This document shows, in pieces, positions 8,904 through 18,034 of a stretch of 64,000 nucleotides of DNA. The stretch is from contig NZ_CP132360.1 in the NCBI RefSeq assembly GCF_030758955.1, positions 2,777,817-2,841,816 of the forward strand, read 5' to 3'. A model generated the notes under the pieces. That model was not told the DNA's origin. It worked only from the letters and a program-made list of their open reading frames with translations, and made no database searches. The position numbers and the translations under genes are program-made. The stretch is from Agrococcus beijingensis. GTDB lineage: Bacteria > Actinomycetota > Actinomycetes > Actinomycetales > Microbacteriaceae. Positions within the stretch are counted from its first letter, which is position 1. Every line of letters starts with the position of its first letter.

Positions 8904-9665
8904 GTGACCGACGGGCTCCTCGACCGAGCGCTGCGCGTGCTCGCCGCGTTCCACGAGGACGCGGCCGAGCTCTCGGCGGCGCAGCTCGCCCAGCGCACGG
9001 GCATCGCGCTCTCCAGCCTGCACCGGCTGCTGGCGACGCTGGTGGCGCAGGGCCTGCTCATGCGGGTGCCCGGGCACCGCTACGCGATCGGAGCCCGGCT
9101 GTGGGAGCTCGGCGAGCTGTCGCCCCTGTCGCTGCGGCTGCGCGAGACGGCGCTGCCGCACATGATGCGCCTCTACGACGCGACGGGCGAGAACGTGCAC
9201 CTCGCGGTGCTCGACGGTTCGACGCCCGCGACGAGCGACGCGCTCTTCGTCGGCCGGGTCACCGGTCGCGCCTCGATCGCGACCATCAGCCGCATGGGCA
9301 GCCGCGAGCCGCTGCACACCACCGGCGTCGGGAAGGCGCTGCTGGCGACCCGCGACGAGCCGTGGCTGCGGCAGTACTTCGAGCGCGCTCTGCTGCCCCA
9401 GACGACGCGATCGCTCGTGACGGAGCTGGCGTTGCGGGAGGATCTCGACCGCACCCGGGCGCGCGGCTACGCGGTCACGCGCGAGGAGATGACGCTCGGC
9501 AACATGTCGTTCGCCGCCGCGCTCGGCCGGGTCGACGGGCTGCCGCCCGTGGCGATCGGCGTCGTCGTGCACCTCGAGCGCGCCGAGGGCCGCCGGCTCG
9601 CCCCGCTCGTCGTGCAGGCCGCGCGCGAGCTGCGTGCGGCGCTCGAGGCATCGCAGTCTCACTGA
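8904..9665 (+). CDS. IclR-family regulator, PobR-like
   Basis: 253 residues. A winged helix-turn-helix spans residues 1-65 (LSAAQLAQRTGIALSSLHRLL) and the IclR ligand domain carries MGSREPLHTTGVGKALLA. The start is GTG 8904 with a -10 hexamer six bases upstream. It is divergent from pobA and precedes pcaH, so it probably controls pobA and perhaps pcaHGBDC. It is the second IclR gene of the cluster and only distantly similar to the one at 3169-3957, suggesting separate responses to 4-hydroxybenzoate and to a downstream intermediate. Confidence 0.82.
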   Translation: MTDGLLDRALRVLAAFHEDAAELSAAQLAQRTGIALSSLHRLLATLVAQGLLMRVPGHRYAIGARLWELGELSPLSLRLRETALPHMMRLYDATGENVHLAVLDGSTPATSDALFVGRVTGRASIATISRMGSREPLHTTGVGKALLATRDEPWLRQYFERALLPQTTRSLVTELALREDLDRTRARGYAVTREEMTLGNMSFAAALGRVDGLPPVAIGVVVHLERAEGRRLAPLVVQAARELRAALEASQSH

Positions 9666-9759
9666 GCGGGAATCGAGGCGAGTCGAGCGCCGCCGGGGTG
9701 TGACGCTGGACTCGTCCGCCGGATGCCCCGAGCCCGGCGCTCGCACGCAAGGAGGCCCC

Positions 9760-10614
9760 ATGCCCATCGAGCCCGACGACGAGGCGTTCTCGTCACCCGT
9801 GGCCCTCGAGCCCGTCGCCGCTGCGCCCGAGTCGCTGCTGGCGTCGGCCGACATGCCGTCGCAGCAGCAGATCACCCGCGAGATCGGCGAGCTGCACGCC
9901 GACGCCGAGCGACGGGTCGCCGAGGGCGAGGAGCTGCCCGCCACGCTGTACGACTTCGCGCCCTATCGCTCGAGCATCCTGCGACACCCCACGAAGGACC
10001 CGCGACTGGTCGACCCCGAGACCATCGAGCTGTGGTCCCCCGCCTACGGCCAGCGCGACGTCGCGAAGGTCGAGTCGGATCTCACGCTGCAGCACTCGGG
10101 CGAGCCGCTCGGCGAGCGGATCACCGTGCAGGGCCGGCTGCTCGACAGCTGGGGCCGGCCGCTGCGCAACCAGCTGCTCGAGATCTGGCAGGCCAACGCG
10201 GCGGGCCGCTACATCCACCAGCGCGACCAGCATCCCGCGCCGCTCGACCCGAACTTCACCGGCGCCGGCCGCATCGTCACGAACGACGACGGCGAGTATG
10301 CGTTCACGACGATCAAGCCCGGCCCCTACCCCTGGAAGAACCACGTCAACGCGTGGCGGCCGGCGCACATCCACTTCTCGGTCTTCGGCACCGGCTTCAC
10401 GCAGCGGATCATCACCCAGATGTACTTCCCCAGCGACCCGCTGTTCGCCCTCGACCCGATCTACAACTCGATCCGCTCGCAGCGCGATCGCGACCGGCTG
10501 ATCGCCGCGTACGACCACGACCTGACGGTGCCCGAGCTCTCGATGGGCTACCGCTGGGACATCGTCGTCGACGGCCCCGACGCCACCTGGTTCGAGCCGG
10601 AGGACGAGCACTGA
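9760..10614 (+). CDS. pcaH: Protocatechuate 3,4-dioxygenase beta subunit
   Basis: 284 residues. It opens protocatechuate between the two hydroxyl groups to 3-carboxy-cis,cis-muconate. The non-haem Fe(III) ligands are all visible: Tyr151 (AGRYIH), Tyr190 (PGPYPW), His203 and His205 (RPAHIHF). The N-terminal 35 residues are longer and more acidic than usual. ATG 9760 has a strong AAGGAGG five bases upstream. First gene of pcaHGBDC; its stop overlaps the pcaG start by one base. Confidence 0.93.
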   Translation: MPIEPDDEAFSSPVALEPVAAAPESLLASADMPSQQQITREIGELHADAERRVAEGEELPATLYDFAPYRSSILRHPTKDPRLVDPETIELWSPAYGQRDVAKVESDLTLQHSGEPLGERITVQGRLLDSWGRPLRNQLLEIWQANAAGRYIHQRDQHPAPLDPNFTGAGRIVTNDDGEYAFTTIKPGPYPWKNHVNAWRPAHIHFSVFGTGFTQRIITQMYFPSDPLFALDPIYNSIRSQRDRDRLIAAYDHDLTVPELSMGYRWDIVVDGPDATWFEPEDEH

Positions 10615-11207
10615 TGCCCGCAGAGACCAGCGCGAGCAGCGCGCGCGACCGACGCGGCACGGCGCCGCTCGAGCCCACCGCCGGCCAGACCATCGGGCCG
10701 TTCTTCGCGTTCGGGCTGCAGTACCCCAAGATGCACGAGCTCGCGTTCCCGCACAGCCCGGGCGCGATCGTGCTCGGCGGCACCGTGCTCGACGGCGCGG
10801 GTGCACCCATCCCCGACTCCTGCGTCGAGATCTGGCAGGCCGACGAGCACGGCGCGATCCCCCGGGCTCGCGGGAGCCTCCGGCGCGACGACCACACCTT
10901 CACCGGCTTCGGCCGCGCGTTCACGACCGACGAGGGGCACTTCGAGTTCTGGACCCGCGACCCGGGGCCGGTCGACGGCGCGGCGCCCTTCTTCGCCACG
11001 ATCGTCTACGCCCGCGGGCTGCCGCACAAGCTGCACACCCGCATCTACCTGCCGGAGGATCGCGAGCGCCTCGACGCCGACCCGCTGCTGGCCTCGCTCA
11101 CGCCGGTCGAGCGCGAGACGCTCATCGCCACGCGCCTGCCGGACGGCTCCCTGCGCCACGACATCCGGCTGCAGGGCGAGCGCGAGACCGTCTTCATCCG
11201 CTTCTGA
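10614..11207 (+). CDS. pcaG: Protocatechuate 3,4-dioxygenase alpha subunit
   Basis: 197 residues, paralogous to PcaH but lacking its Fe ligands (the Tyr position is in DEHGAIPRARG), as expected for the structural alpha subunit. TAGQTIGPFFAFGL near residue 22 is the characteristic N-terminal motif. ATG 10614 overlaps the pcaH stop (TGATG), implying coupled translation and 1:1 assembly. It is followed by a 74-base gap before pcaB containing a run of nine C. Confidence 0.92.
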   Translation: MPAETSASSARDRRGTAPLEPTAGQTIGPFFAFGLQYPKMHELAFPHSPGAIVLGGTVLDGAGAPIPDSCVEIWQADEHGAIPRARGSLRRDDHTFTGFGRAFTTDEGHFEFWTRDPGPVDGAAPFFATIVYARGLPHKLHTRIYLPEDRERLDADPLLASLTPVERETLIATRLPDGSLRHDIRLQGERETVFIRF

Positions 11208-11281
11208 CGAACGACCGCTCCGATACGCTCGGCGCCGAGGCGGCCCGGGCGCAGCACCCCCCCCCGGCCGCGAGGAGGAAC

Positions 11282-12691
11282 GTGACCGCCATCGATGACG
11301 GCCTGCTGTCGCCGCTCACGGTCGGCACCGACGCGTCCGTCGCCGACGCCTCGGTGCTCGACGCGCTCGTGGCCGCCGAGGTGGCGCTCGTGCGAGCGCT
11401 CGGCACCGCGGGGCTCGCGCCCGCGCACGCGGTCGATGCGGTGTCGGATGCGCTCGGCTGGCAGGGCGCGGGGCTCCCGTGCCTGCTCCACGGGATCGCC
11501 CTCCAGCCCCTGGCGGCCGCAGCCGTCGCGGGCGGCAACCCGGTCATCCCGCTCGTCCCGGCGCTGCGCGCCGCGGTGCCCGACGCCGCGCGCGCCTGGG
11601 TGCACCGCGGAGCAACCAGCCAGGACATCCTCGACACCGCACTCATGCTCACCGCGCGAGCGGCGGCCGACCAGGCGCTGCACTCCCTGGCCGCGACCGA
11701 GCGGGCGCTCTCAGCACTCGCGGTCGAGCACCGCGACGCGGTCGCGGCCGCTCGCACGTTGACGCAGCACGCCGTGCCGACCACGGTGGGGCTGCGGGCC
11801 GCCACCTGGCTGCGGGGCGTGCGCCGCGCCGCCGAGCGCCTCGCGGCTGCCCGCGCGGCGCTGCCGGCCCAGCTCGGCGGCGCGGGCGGCACGCTCGCCT
11901 CGTTCGTCGAGCTCGCCCGCGATGCGGTGGAGCCGAGCGGCACCGTCCGCACGATCGTCGAGGCGTTCGCGGCCGAGACCGGCCTGGCGGTGCCGGACGC
12001 CCCCTGGCACGTCACCCGCTGGCCGGTCACCGAGCTCGGCGACGCGCTCGTGCAGGCGATCGACGCCGTCGGCCGGATCGCCACCGATGTCGCCACGCTC
12101 AGCCGCACCGAGATCGGCGAGCTCGCCGAGGGCTCCGGCGGCGGCTCGTCGGCGATGCCGCAGAAGCAGAACCCCGCGGCGGCCGTGCTGATCCGCTCGG
12201 CGGCACTGCGCGCGCCGCAGCTCGGCGCCACGCTCCACCTCGCGTCGGCGCTCGCCGGCGATGAGCGGCCCGATGGCGCCTGGCACGCGGAGTGGCCGAC
12301 GCTGCGCGAGCTGCTGCGCCTGGCCCTCGGCGCGACCGCGCACGCGGCAAGCATGACCGCGGGCCTCCGCGTCGACCTCGACGCGGTGGCGCGCAACCTC
12401 GGCGCCACGCGCGGGCTCCTCGTCGCCGAGCGGCTCTCGCTCGCGCTCGGTCCCATCATCGGGGCGGATGCGGTGCGTGCGATCGTCGGGTCGGTGGCCG
12501 CGGGCGGCGACCTCGCCCACGCTGTCCGCGCGGCGCTCGCCGAGGCCGGCGCGGCGGACGTCGACGTCGAGCGCCTCATCGACCCGCAGGAGTACACCGG
12601 GCTCGCCGGAGGGCTCGTCGACGAGGCCGTGAGCGGCACCCGCCCCGCCACGCCCAGCACTCGCCACGATCGGCAGCAGGAGGCCGAATGA
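11282..12691 (+). CDS. pcaB: 3-carboxy-cis,cis-muconate cycloisomerase
   Basis: 469 residues, fumarase/aspartase superfamily. It lactonises 3-carboxymuconate to gamma-carboxymuconolactone. The family signature GSSAMPQKQNP is at about residues 288-298, and HRGATSQDILDTA lies near residue 105. The start is GTG 11282 after GAGGAGGAAC. The stop overlaps pcaD (ATGA). Length and motifs look intact. Confidence 0.92.
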   Translation: MTAIDDGLLSPLTVGTDASVADASVLDALVAAEVALVRALGTAGLAPAHAVDAVSDALGWQGAGLPCLLHGIALQPLAAAAVAGGNPVIPLVPALRAAVPDAARAWVHRGATSQDILDTALMLTARAAADQALHSLAATERALSALAVEHRDAVAAARTLTQHAVPTTVGLRAATWLRGVRRAAERLAAARAALPAQLGGAGGTLASFVELARDAVEPSGTVRTIVEAFAAETGLAVPDAPWHVTRWPVTELGDALVQAIDAVGRIATDVATLSRTEIGELAEGSGGGSSAMPQKQNPAAAVLIRSAALRAPQLGATLHLASALAGDERPDGAWHAEWPTLRELLRLALGATAHAASMTAGLRVDLDAVARNLGATRGLLVAERLSLALGPIIGADAVRAIVGSVAAGGDLAHAVRAALAEAGAADVDVERLIDPQEYTGLAGGLVDEAVSGTRPATPSTRHDRQQEAE

Positions 12692-13470
12692 CCGTCCCGA
12701 CGCTCACCCTCACCCCGCTGGGCGGCATCGACGACGGTGCGCCGCTCGTGCTCGGCCCGTCGCTCGGCACCTCCAGCATCCTCTGGGAGCGCACGGTCGC
12801 CGCGCTCGGGCAGGAGCACCGGCTGCTCGCCTGGGATCTGCCCGGCCACGGCGCCTCGCCGCGCACCGAAGACCCGTTCACCGTCGCCGACCTCGCCGAC
12901 GCGGTGGCGCGAGCCGTCCGCGATGCCGGGTGCACACGCATCCGCTATGCCGGTGTGTCGCTCGGCGGCGCCACCGGGCTCGAGCTGCTGCTGCGCCATC
13001 CCGACCTGGTCGACTCGGCCGCGATCGTCGCCTCCGGGGCGCAGCTGGGCGATCCGCAGGCTTGGCACGAGCGCGCCGCGCAGGTGCGCGCCCAGTCGAC
13101 CTCGTCGCTCATCAGCGGCTCGGCGCAGCGCTGGTTCGCGCCCGGCTCGATCGAGCGCGAGCCCGACCTGAGCGGGCGCCTGCTGCACGCGCTGCAGGAG
13201 GCCGACGACGAGTCGTACGCACGGTGCTGCGAGGCGCTCGCCGGCTTCGACGTGCGCGACCGGCTCAGCGACATCGAACGGCCCGTCGTGGCGGTGTGGG
13301 GCGAGCACGATGCCGTCGCACCTGCGGCGAAGGCCGAGGAGATCGCGACGGGCGTGCACCACGGCTCAGCGGCGATGATCGCCGACGCCGCCCACCTGCC
13401 GCCCGCCGAGCAGCCCGAGGCGACCGCCCGCGTGCTGCTCGACCACTTCGCGCGAGGAGGCGCAGCATGA
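12688..13470 (+). CDS. pcaD: 3-oxoadipate enol-lactonase
   Basis: 260-residue alpha/beta hydrolase. Nucleophile Ser91 sits in GVSLGG, the acid in WGEHDAVAP and the His in DAAHLPPAEQP. It hydrolyses beta-ketoadipate enol-lactone to beta-ketoadipate. In many actinobacteria pcaD and pcaC are fused as pcaL; here they are separate genes that overlap by four bases (ATGA), with pcaB also overlapping upstream. The long open frame extending upstream is pcaB read out of frame. Confidence 0.9.
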   Translation: MTVPTLTLTPLGGIDDGAPLVLGPSLGTSSILWERTVAALGQEHRLLAWDLPGHGASPRTEDPFTVADLADAVARAVRDAGCTRIRYAGVSLGGATGLELLLRHPDLVDSAAIVASGAQLGDPQAWHERAAQVRAQSTSSLISGSAQRWFAPGSIEREPDLSGRLLHALQEADDESYARCCEALAGFDVRDRLSDIERPVVAVWGEHDAVAPAAKAEEIATGVHHGSAAMIADAAHLPPAEQPEATARVLLDHFARGGAA

Positions 13471-13868
13471 GCCGACCGTTCGGCGAAGGCCTGACCGACG
13501 CGGAGCGCTACCTGCAGGGCATGGACGTGCGGCGCGAGGTGCTCTCCGACGCGCACGTCGACCGCTCCGTCTCGGCCACGACACCCTTCACGGCCGACTT
13601 CCAGGACTTCATCACCCGGGTCGCGTGGGGCGACGTGTGGTCGCGGCCGGGCCTCGACCGGCGCTCGCGCTCGGTCGCGGTGCTCACGGCGATGATCGCG
13701 CTCGGGCACCACGAGGAGTTCGTCATGCACGTGCGTGCCGCGCTGCGCAACGGGCTGACCCCCGACGAGATCAAGGAGGTCATCCTGCAGTCCGCGGTCT
13801 ACTGCGGGGTGCCCGCAGCCAACACGGCGTTCAAGCTCGCGAACGAGGTGCTCGCCGCCGAGGCCTGA
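13467..13868 (+). CDS. pcaC: 4-carboxymuconolactone decarboxylase
   Basis: 133 residues, the normal length for the AhpD-like CMD fold. It decarboxylates gamma-carboxymuconolactone to the enol-lactone. Typical motifs are RSRSVAVLTAMIALGHHEEF and the LQSAVYCGVPAAN segment. The start overlaps the pcaD stop and has GAGGAGG upstream. Last gene of the first pca operon. Confidence 0.93.
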   Translation: MSRPFGEGLTDAERYLQGMDVRREVLSDAHVDRSVSATTPFTADFQDFITRVAWGDVWSRPGLDRRSRSVAVLTAMIALGHHEEFVMHVRAALRNGLTPDEIKEVILQSAVYCGVPAANTAFKLANEVLAAEA

Positions 13869-13941
13869 GGGCGCGTCTCCCCCGGGCAGCAGGAGGCGCT
13901 CGCCCTGGCAATCGCCGCACCGGACCGATATAGTCGTTATA

Positions 13942-13965
13942 CGAACATCGGTTCGCAGAGCGAAC
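13942..13965. promoter_or_regulatory. Three-repeat IclR-type operator upstream of pcaI
   Basis: CGAAC-ATCG-GTTCG and GTTCG-CAGAG-CGAAC are two perfect inverted repeats that share the middle GTTCG, giving three 5-bp repeats 14-37 bases before the pcaI GTG. PcaU and PobR operators likewise have three short repeats, one inverted pair plus a third copy. It overlaps the probable transcription start region. Confidence 0.6.
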
Positions 13966-13978
13966 ACAGGAGGCAAGC

Positions 13979-14737
13979 GTGATCGACAAGTCCGTGCCCG
14001 ATCTCGAGGCGGCGGTCGCCGGCATCGACGACGGCGCGACGGTGATGATCGGCGGCTTCGGCCGCGCCGGTCAGCCCGTCGAGCTGATCGACGCACTCAT
14101 CCGGAGCCGCGCGAGCGACCTCACGATCGTCAACAACAACGCCGGCAACGGCGACACGGGCCTGGCTGCCCTGCTGGCGACCGGCCGGGTGCGCAAGATC
14201 ATCTGCTCGTTCCCGCGGCAGCACGACTCCTGGGTCTTCGACGGCCTCTACCGCGACGGCCGCATCGAGCTCGAGCTCGTGCCGCAGGGCAACCTCGCCG
14301 AGCGCATCCGCGCGGCCGGCGCCGGCATCGGCGCCTTCTTCTCCCCCACCGGGGTCGGCACCGAGCTCGCCGCGGGCAAGGAGACGCGCGAGATCGACGG
14401 GCGCACCTACGTGCTCGAGCACCCGATCCACGCCGACGTCGCACTCATCTCAGCGCTGCGCGGCGATCGCTGGGGCAACCTGGTGTTCCGCGAGACGGCC
14501 CGCAACTTCGGCCCCGTCATGGCGACGGCGGCCCGCGTGACCATCGCCCAGGTCGACGAGATCGTGCCGCTCGGCACCCTCGACCCCGAGCAGGTCGTCA
14601 CCCCCGGCATCTTCGTCGACCGCGTCGTCGCGGTCGGCTCCCGGCCCTGGCTGCGCGACGGCGCGTTCGTCGGCGGCGTCGACGTCGAGGGGCGCCGCCT
14701 CGGCGACGCTCCCGCTCCCGTGGAGGTGGACCAGTGA
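13979..14737 (+). CDS. pcaI: 3-oxoadipate CoA-transferase alpha subunit
   Basis: 252 residues, family I CoA-transferase alpha chain with the CoA-binding motif MIGGFGRAGQP near residue 22 and FFSPTGVGTELAAGKE near 120. Together with PcaJ it moves CoA from succinyl-CoA to beta-ketoadipate. The start is GTG 13979 with AGGAGG seven bases upstream. The stop overlaps the pcaJ start (GTGA). An IclR-type operator sits directly upstream, so pcaIJF probably forms its own regulated operon. Confidence 0.92.
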   Translation: MIDKSVPDLEAAVAGIDDGATVMIGGFGRAGQPVELIDALIRSRASDLTIVNNNAGNGDTGLAALLATGRVRKIICSFPRQHDSWVFDGLYRDGRIELELVPQGNLAERIRAAGAGIGAFFSPTGVGTELAAGKETREIDGRTYVLEHPIHADVALISALRGDRWGNLVFRETARNFGPVMATAARVTIAQVDEIVPLGTLDPEQVVTPGIFVDRVVAVGSRPWLRDGAFVGGVDVEGRRLGDAPAPVEVDQ

Positions 14738-15399
14738 CCACGCGCATCAGCCGCGACGACCTCGCCCGGCGCATCGCCGCAGACATCCCCGAGGGCTCCT
14801 ACGTCAACCTCGGCATCGGCGCCCCGACGCTGGTGGCGAACTACCTGCCGGTCGATCAGGAGATCATCCTGCACACCGAGAACGGCCTGCTCGGCATGGG
14901 CGAGGCGCCCGAGCAGGGCAGCGTCGACCCCGACCTCATCAACGCGGGCAAGCAGCCGGTCACGGCGCTGCCGGGCGCGGCGTACTTCCACCACGCCGAC
15001 TCGTTCGCGATGATGCGCGGCGGCCACCTCGACGTGTGCGTGCTTGGCGCCTTCCAGGTCTCCGAGACCGGCGACCTCGCCAACTGGTCGACCGGCGCGC
15101 CCGGCGCCATCCCCGCCGTCGGCGGCGCGATGGATCTCGCGATCGGCGCGAAGAGCGTCTACGTCTTCACCGACCTGCTCACGAAGCAGGGCGAGCCCAA
15201 GCTCGTCGCGGCCTGCACCTATCCCCTCACGGGTGTCGGATGCGTGACGCGCGTGTACACGGACCACGCGATCTTCGATGTCACCGAAGCGGGCTTCGCC
15301 GTGCGGGAGGCGTTCGGCGACAACACCGTCGCCTCGCTGTCGGAGCTCACCGGCCTCGCGCTGGCCGACAGCCGGACCGCCGGACAGGACGCATCGTGA
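14734..15399 (+). CDS. pcaJ: 3-oxoadipate CoA-transferase beta subunit
   Basis: 221 residues, beta chain of the CoA-transferase. The catalytic glutamate is Glu49 in TENGLLGMGEAPE, preceded by YVNLGIGAPTLVANYLP. GTG start overlaps pcaI, and the stop overlaps the pcaF GTG, so three genes are translationally linked. Length is normal. Confidence 0.92.
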   Translation: MTTRISRDDLARRIAADIPEGSYVNLGIGAPTLVANYLPVDQEIILHTENGLLGMGEAPEQGSVDPDLINAGKQPVTALPGAAYFHHADSFAMMRGGHLDVCVLGAFQVSETGDLANWSTGAPGAIPAVGGAMDLAIGAKSVYVFTDLLTKQGEPKLVAACTYPLTGVGCVTRVYTDHAIFDVTEAGFAVREAFGDNTVASLSELTGLALADSRTAGQDAS

Positions 15400-16565
15400 C
15401 CGCATCCTTCGTCTACGACGCCGTCCGCACCCCGTTCGGGCGCGCCGGCGGAGCGCTCTCGGGCGTGCGCCCCGACGACCTCGCGGCGCTCGTCATGCGT
15501 GAGACGGTCGAGCGCACGGGCATCGATCCGGAGCGCATCGCCGACGTCATCTTCGGCGACGCCAACCAGGCGGGCGAGGACAACCGCAACGTCGCGCGCT
15601 TCGGCGCGCTGCTCGCCGGGCTGCCCACGTCGGTGACGGGCGTGACGGTCAATCGTCTGTGCGCGTCTTCGGTCGAGGCGGTCATCCAGGCGGCCCGCGC
15701 GGTCGAGTCCGGCGACGCCGAGCTCGTGCTCGCCGGCGGCGTCGAGTCGATGAGCCGCGCGCCGTTCGTCGTCGAGAAGTCGCCGAAGCCGTGGCCGGCG
15801 ACCGGCAACCCACAGATGTGGAACACGTCGATCGGCTGGCGCATGGTCAACCGCGCACTGCCCTCGCACTGGACGATCAGCAACGGCGAGTCGGCCGAGA
15901 AGGTCGCGCGCGAGCACGGCATCTCGCGCGAGGCGCAGGACGCCTTCGCGGTGCGGTCGCACCGGCTGGCGGCCGAGGCCTGGGCTGCCGGCGTCTTCGA
16001 CGGCGAGATCGTGCAGGTGCCCGGCGCCGAGCTCGCGCGCGACGAGGGCATCCGTGCCGACACCTCGCTCGAGCGGCTCGCGGGCCTGCGTGCGCTCTTC
16101 GCAGACGACGGCACGGTCACTGCAGGCAACGCGTCGTCGATCAACGACGGCGCCTCGGCCGTGCTCGTCGGCGCCGAGGGTGCGCTGGATCGCGAGCCGC
16201 TCGCGCGGATCGCCGGGCGAGCCAGCCACGGCGTCGACCCCGACGACTTCCCACTCGCACCGATCGAGGCCGCCAACAAGGCGCTCGCCCGGGCGGGCCG
16301 AACGTGGGCCGACGTCGACTTCGTCGAGCTGAACGAGGCATTCGCGTCGCAGGCGCTCGCCGACCTGAAGGGCTGGCCGGAGCTCGACCCGGAGCGCCTC
16401 AACATCCACGGCGGTGCGCTGGCGATCGGGCACCCGCTCGGCGCCTCGGGCGGACGCATCATCGGCCGTGCAGCGCACGAGCTCGCCCGTCGCGGCAGCG
16501 GCGTCGCGGTCGCGGCGATCTGCATCGGCGTGGGACAGGGCCTCGCCGTCGTGCTCGAGCGCTAG
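15396..16565 (+). CDS. pcaF: Beta-ketoadipyl-CoA thiolase
   Basis: 389 residues. Thiolase active sites are complete: Cys89 (NRLCASSVEA), His in GHPLGASGGR and the second Cys in AAICIGVGQG. It splits beta-ketoadipyl-CoA into succinyl-CoA and acetyl-CoA, ending the pathway. The start is GTG 15396, overlapping pcaJ. The stop is followed at once by a REP-like repeat and the truncated imuB on the other strand. Confidence 0.92.
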   Translation: MTASFVYDAVRTPFGRAGGALSGVRPDDLAALVMRETVERTGIDPERIADVIFGDANQAGEDNRNVARFGALLAGLPTSVTGVTVNRLCASSVEAVIQAARAVESGDAELVLAGGVESMSRAPFVVEKSPKPWPATGNPQMWNTSIGWRMVNRALPSHWTISNGESAEKVAREHGISREAQDAFAVRSHRLAAEAWAAGVFDGEIVQVPGAELARDEGIRADTSLERLAGLRALFADDGTVTAGNASSINDGASAVLVGAEGALDREPLARIAGRASHGVDPDDFPLAPIEAANKALARAGRTWADVDFVELNEAFASQALADLKGWPELDPERLNIHGGALAIGHPLGASGGRIIGRAAHELARRGSGVAVAAICIGVGQGLAVVLER

Positions 16566-16632
16566 CGCCGGCGGCGCGCGCCTCGAGACCCTCCCCTCCG
16601 TTGGTCGAGTAGCTCGCGCCGGCAGCGCGCCC
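16565..16632. repeat. REP-like paired repeat at the pcaF/imuB junction
   Basis: Two near-identical 15-mers, GCGCCGGCGGCGCGC at 16565-16579 and GCGCCGGCAGCGCGC at 16616-16630, flank CTCGAGACC and GGTCGAG, which are inverted. GGTCGAGTAGC-type palindromes are dispersed repeats in Microbacteriaceae. The imuB homology ends at this element. Confidence 0.55.
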
Positions 16633-17873
16633 GGCCAGGGGCCAGCGACCTGCGCCGGCGCCGCGTCGCCCCAGGGCGTCAGCACCCCGCGCTCGGCGAG
16701 CAGCCGCCCGCCGCCGGGCGTCGCGGTCAGCACCGCCTCGCGGCCGAGCATGCCCTGCAGCCGCTCGAGCGCGTGCTTCGTGCGGTCGTCGATGTCGCCG
16801 CCGCCCCACAGCCCCGGCATGTGCTCGGCGTCGGCGTCGAGCCGCTCCGGCAGCGCCTGCACCTCGACGAGCGCCGAGCCGAGGTCGCTCTCGGTGAGCT
16901 GCCAGCGCATCCGGTCGACGATGTCGCCCGCGCGCAGGAACCCGGGCTGGCGCCAGAGGCGCTCGCTCACCCGGCCCTCCTCGCCGCGCAGCACGATGCG
17001 GATCTCGCTGCACACCAGCCGCTGCTCGGCCAGCTGCCGCACGAAGCGGTCGACCGGCTCGCGCACCGCGAGCGCGAGCTCCTGCACGCCCTCGATGCCC
17101 GGCTCGAACACGAGCCGCAGCACCCGCTCCTCGCCGAGCCCGGCCTCGTCGACGCGCCGGTCGTCGTCGCCGCGGGCGCGGGCGAGCGCCACCAGCCCCG
17201 CCTCGCCGAAGCGGTCGCGGATGCTCGCGTCGGGCAGCTGCGCGAAGCCGCCGAGGGTGTGCACGCCGAGCCGGTGCAGCATGCTCGGCAGCTCGTCGTC
17301 GCCGAGCACCCCGACCGGCAGCGCGCTCAGGAACTCACGGCTGCGCCCGGGCGGCACGATCGCCTCGCGGTCGGCGCCGGCGGCGAGCTCCGCCGTGAAT
17401 CGGTCGTCGGCCACGCCGAAGCTCGCCCTCAGCCCGAGCTGCTCGAGCGCGCCGCGCACCGCGTCGAGGGCACGCGACTCCGACCCGTAGAACCTGCTCG
17501 CCCCGCGCATCCGGAACGCCAGCGCCCCGTCGCCGATCGGCTGCGCCGCCGGCACGACCGCCAGCACCGCGCGCACCACCCGCTCGAAGGCGAGCGCCTC
17601 GCCCACCGGGTCGGCGGGCGCGAGCGCGAGCATGGGCGACGCAGCCTGCGCGTCGCGCACCCGCATGCCCACCCGCACGCCGTCGGCTCGGGCGCCCTCG
17701 TCGCACGCCACGATGCGCAGCGCGTGCACGATCGCGCCGGGCTTGCCCTGCTCGCCGCCGCCGGGCAGCGCGCCCGTCTGCCGCGCCACCACCACCGGCC
17801 AGTCGGGCACGCGCAGCACGCCCACCCGGCTGGTGCGCACCCGCACCGCGGTGCTGCTCGTCGTCTCGTCCAC
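16625..17873 (-). CDS. imuB: Y-family DNA polymerase-like ImuB, C-terminus lost
   Basis: About 415 recognisable residues. ImuB is an inactive Y-family polymerase that tethers the SOS mutasome (ImuA', ImuB, DnaE2) to the clamp. Recognisable parts include LGVHTLGGFAQLPDASIRDR (helix-hairpin-helix region) and the late motif LLAERGVLTPWGDAAPAQ. Family members continue for roughly 100 more residues; here homology ends at GPWPGALPA inside a REP-like repeat. The frame then stays open through antisense pcaF to 15219, so any product would have a foreign tail. The start is GTG 17873, ten bases from a perfect LexA box. No dnaE2 is in the window. Confidence 0.75.
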
Positions 17874-17882
17874 ACTCCATGA

Positions 17883-17898
17883 TCGAACATACGTTCGA
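17883..17898. promoter_or_regulatory. LexA (SOS) box of imuB
   Basis: TCGAAC-ATAC-GTTCGA is a perfect match to the actinobacterial LexA operator, 9 bases upstream of the imuB start codon. Its position implies DNA-damage induction. Confidence 0.85.
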
Positions 17899-18034
17899 TC
17901 GTCGTCAAGCGGATGCGGCGCGTCGCGCCGGGCGGTCCGGTGCCGTCGTGTGCGGTGCCCGTCGCGCCCGGACCGTCACGCCCGGGCATGCGGGAGTGCG
18001 GGACGCAACCCAGCGCGTCCCGCACCCGCTCTGT

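Noticed and set aside
15219..17873. An 884-codon frame continuing imuB through pcaF
   Set aside because: After the REP-like repeat the translation is antisense of pcaF, whose own thiolase motifs are complete.
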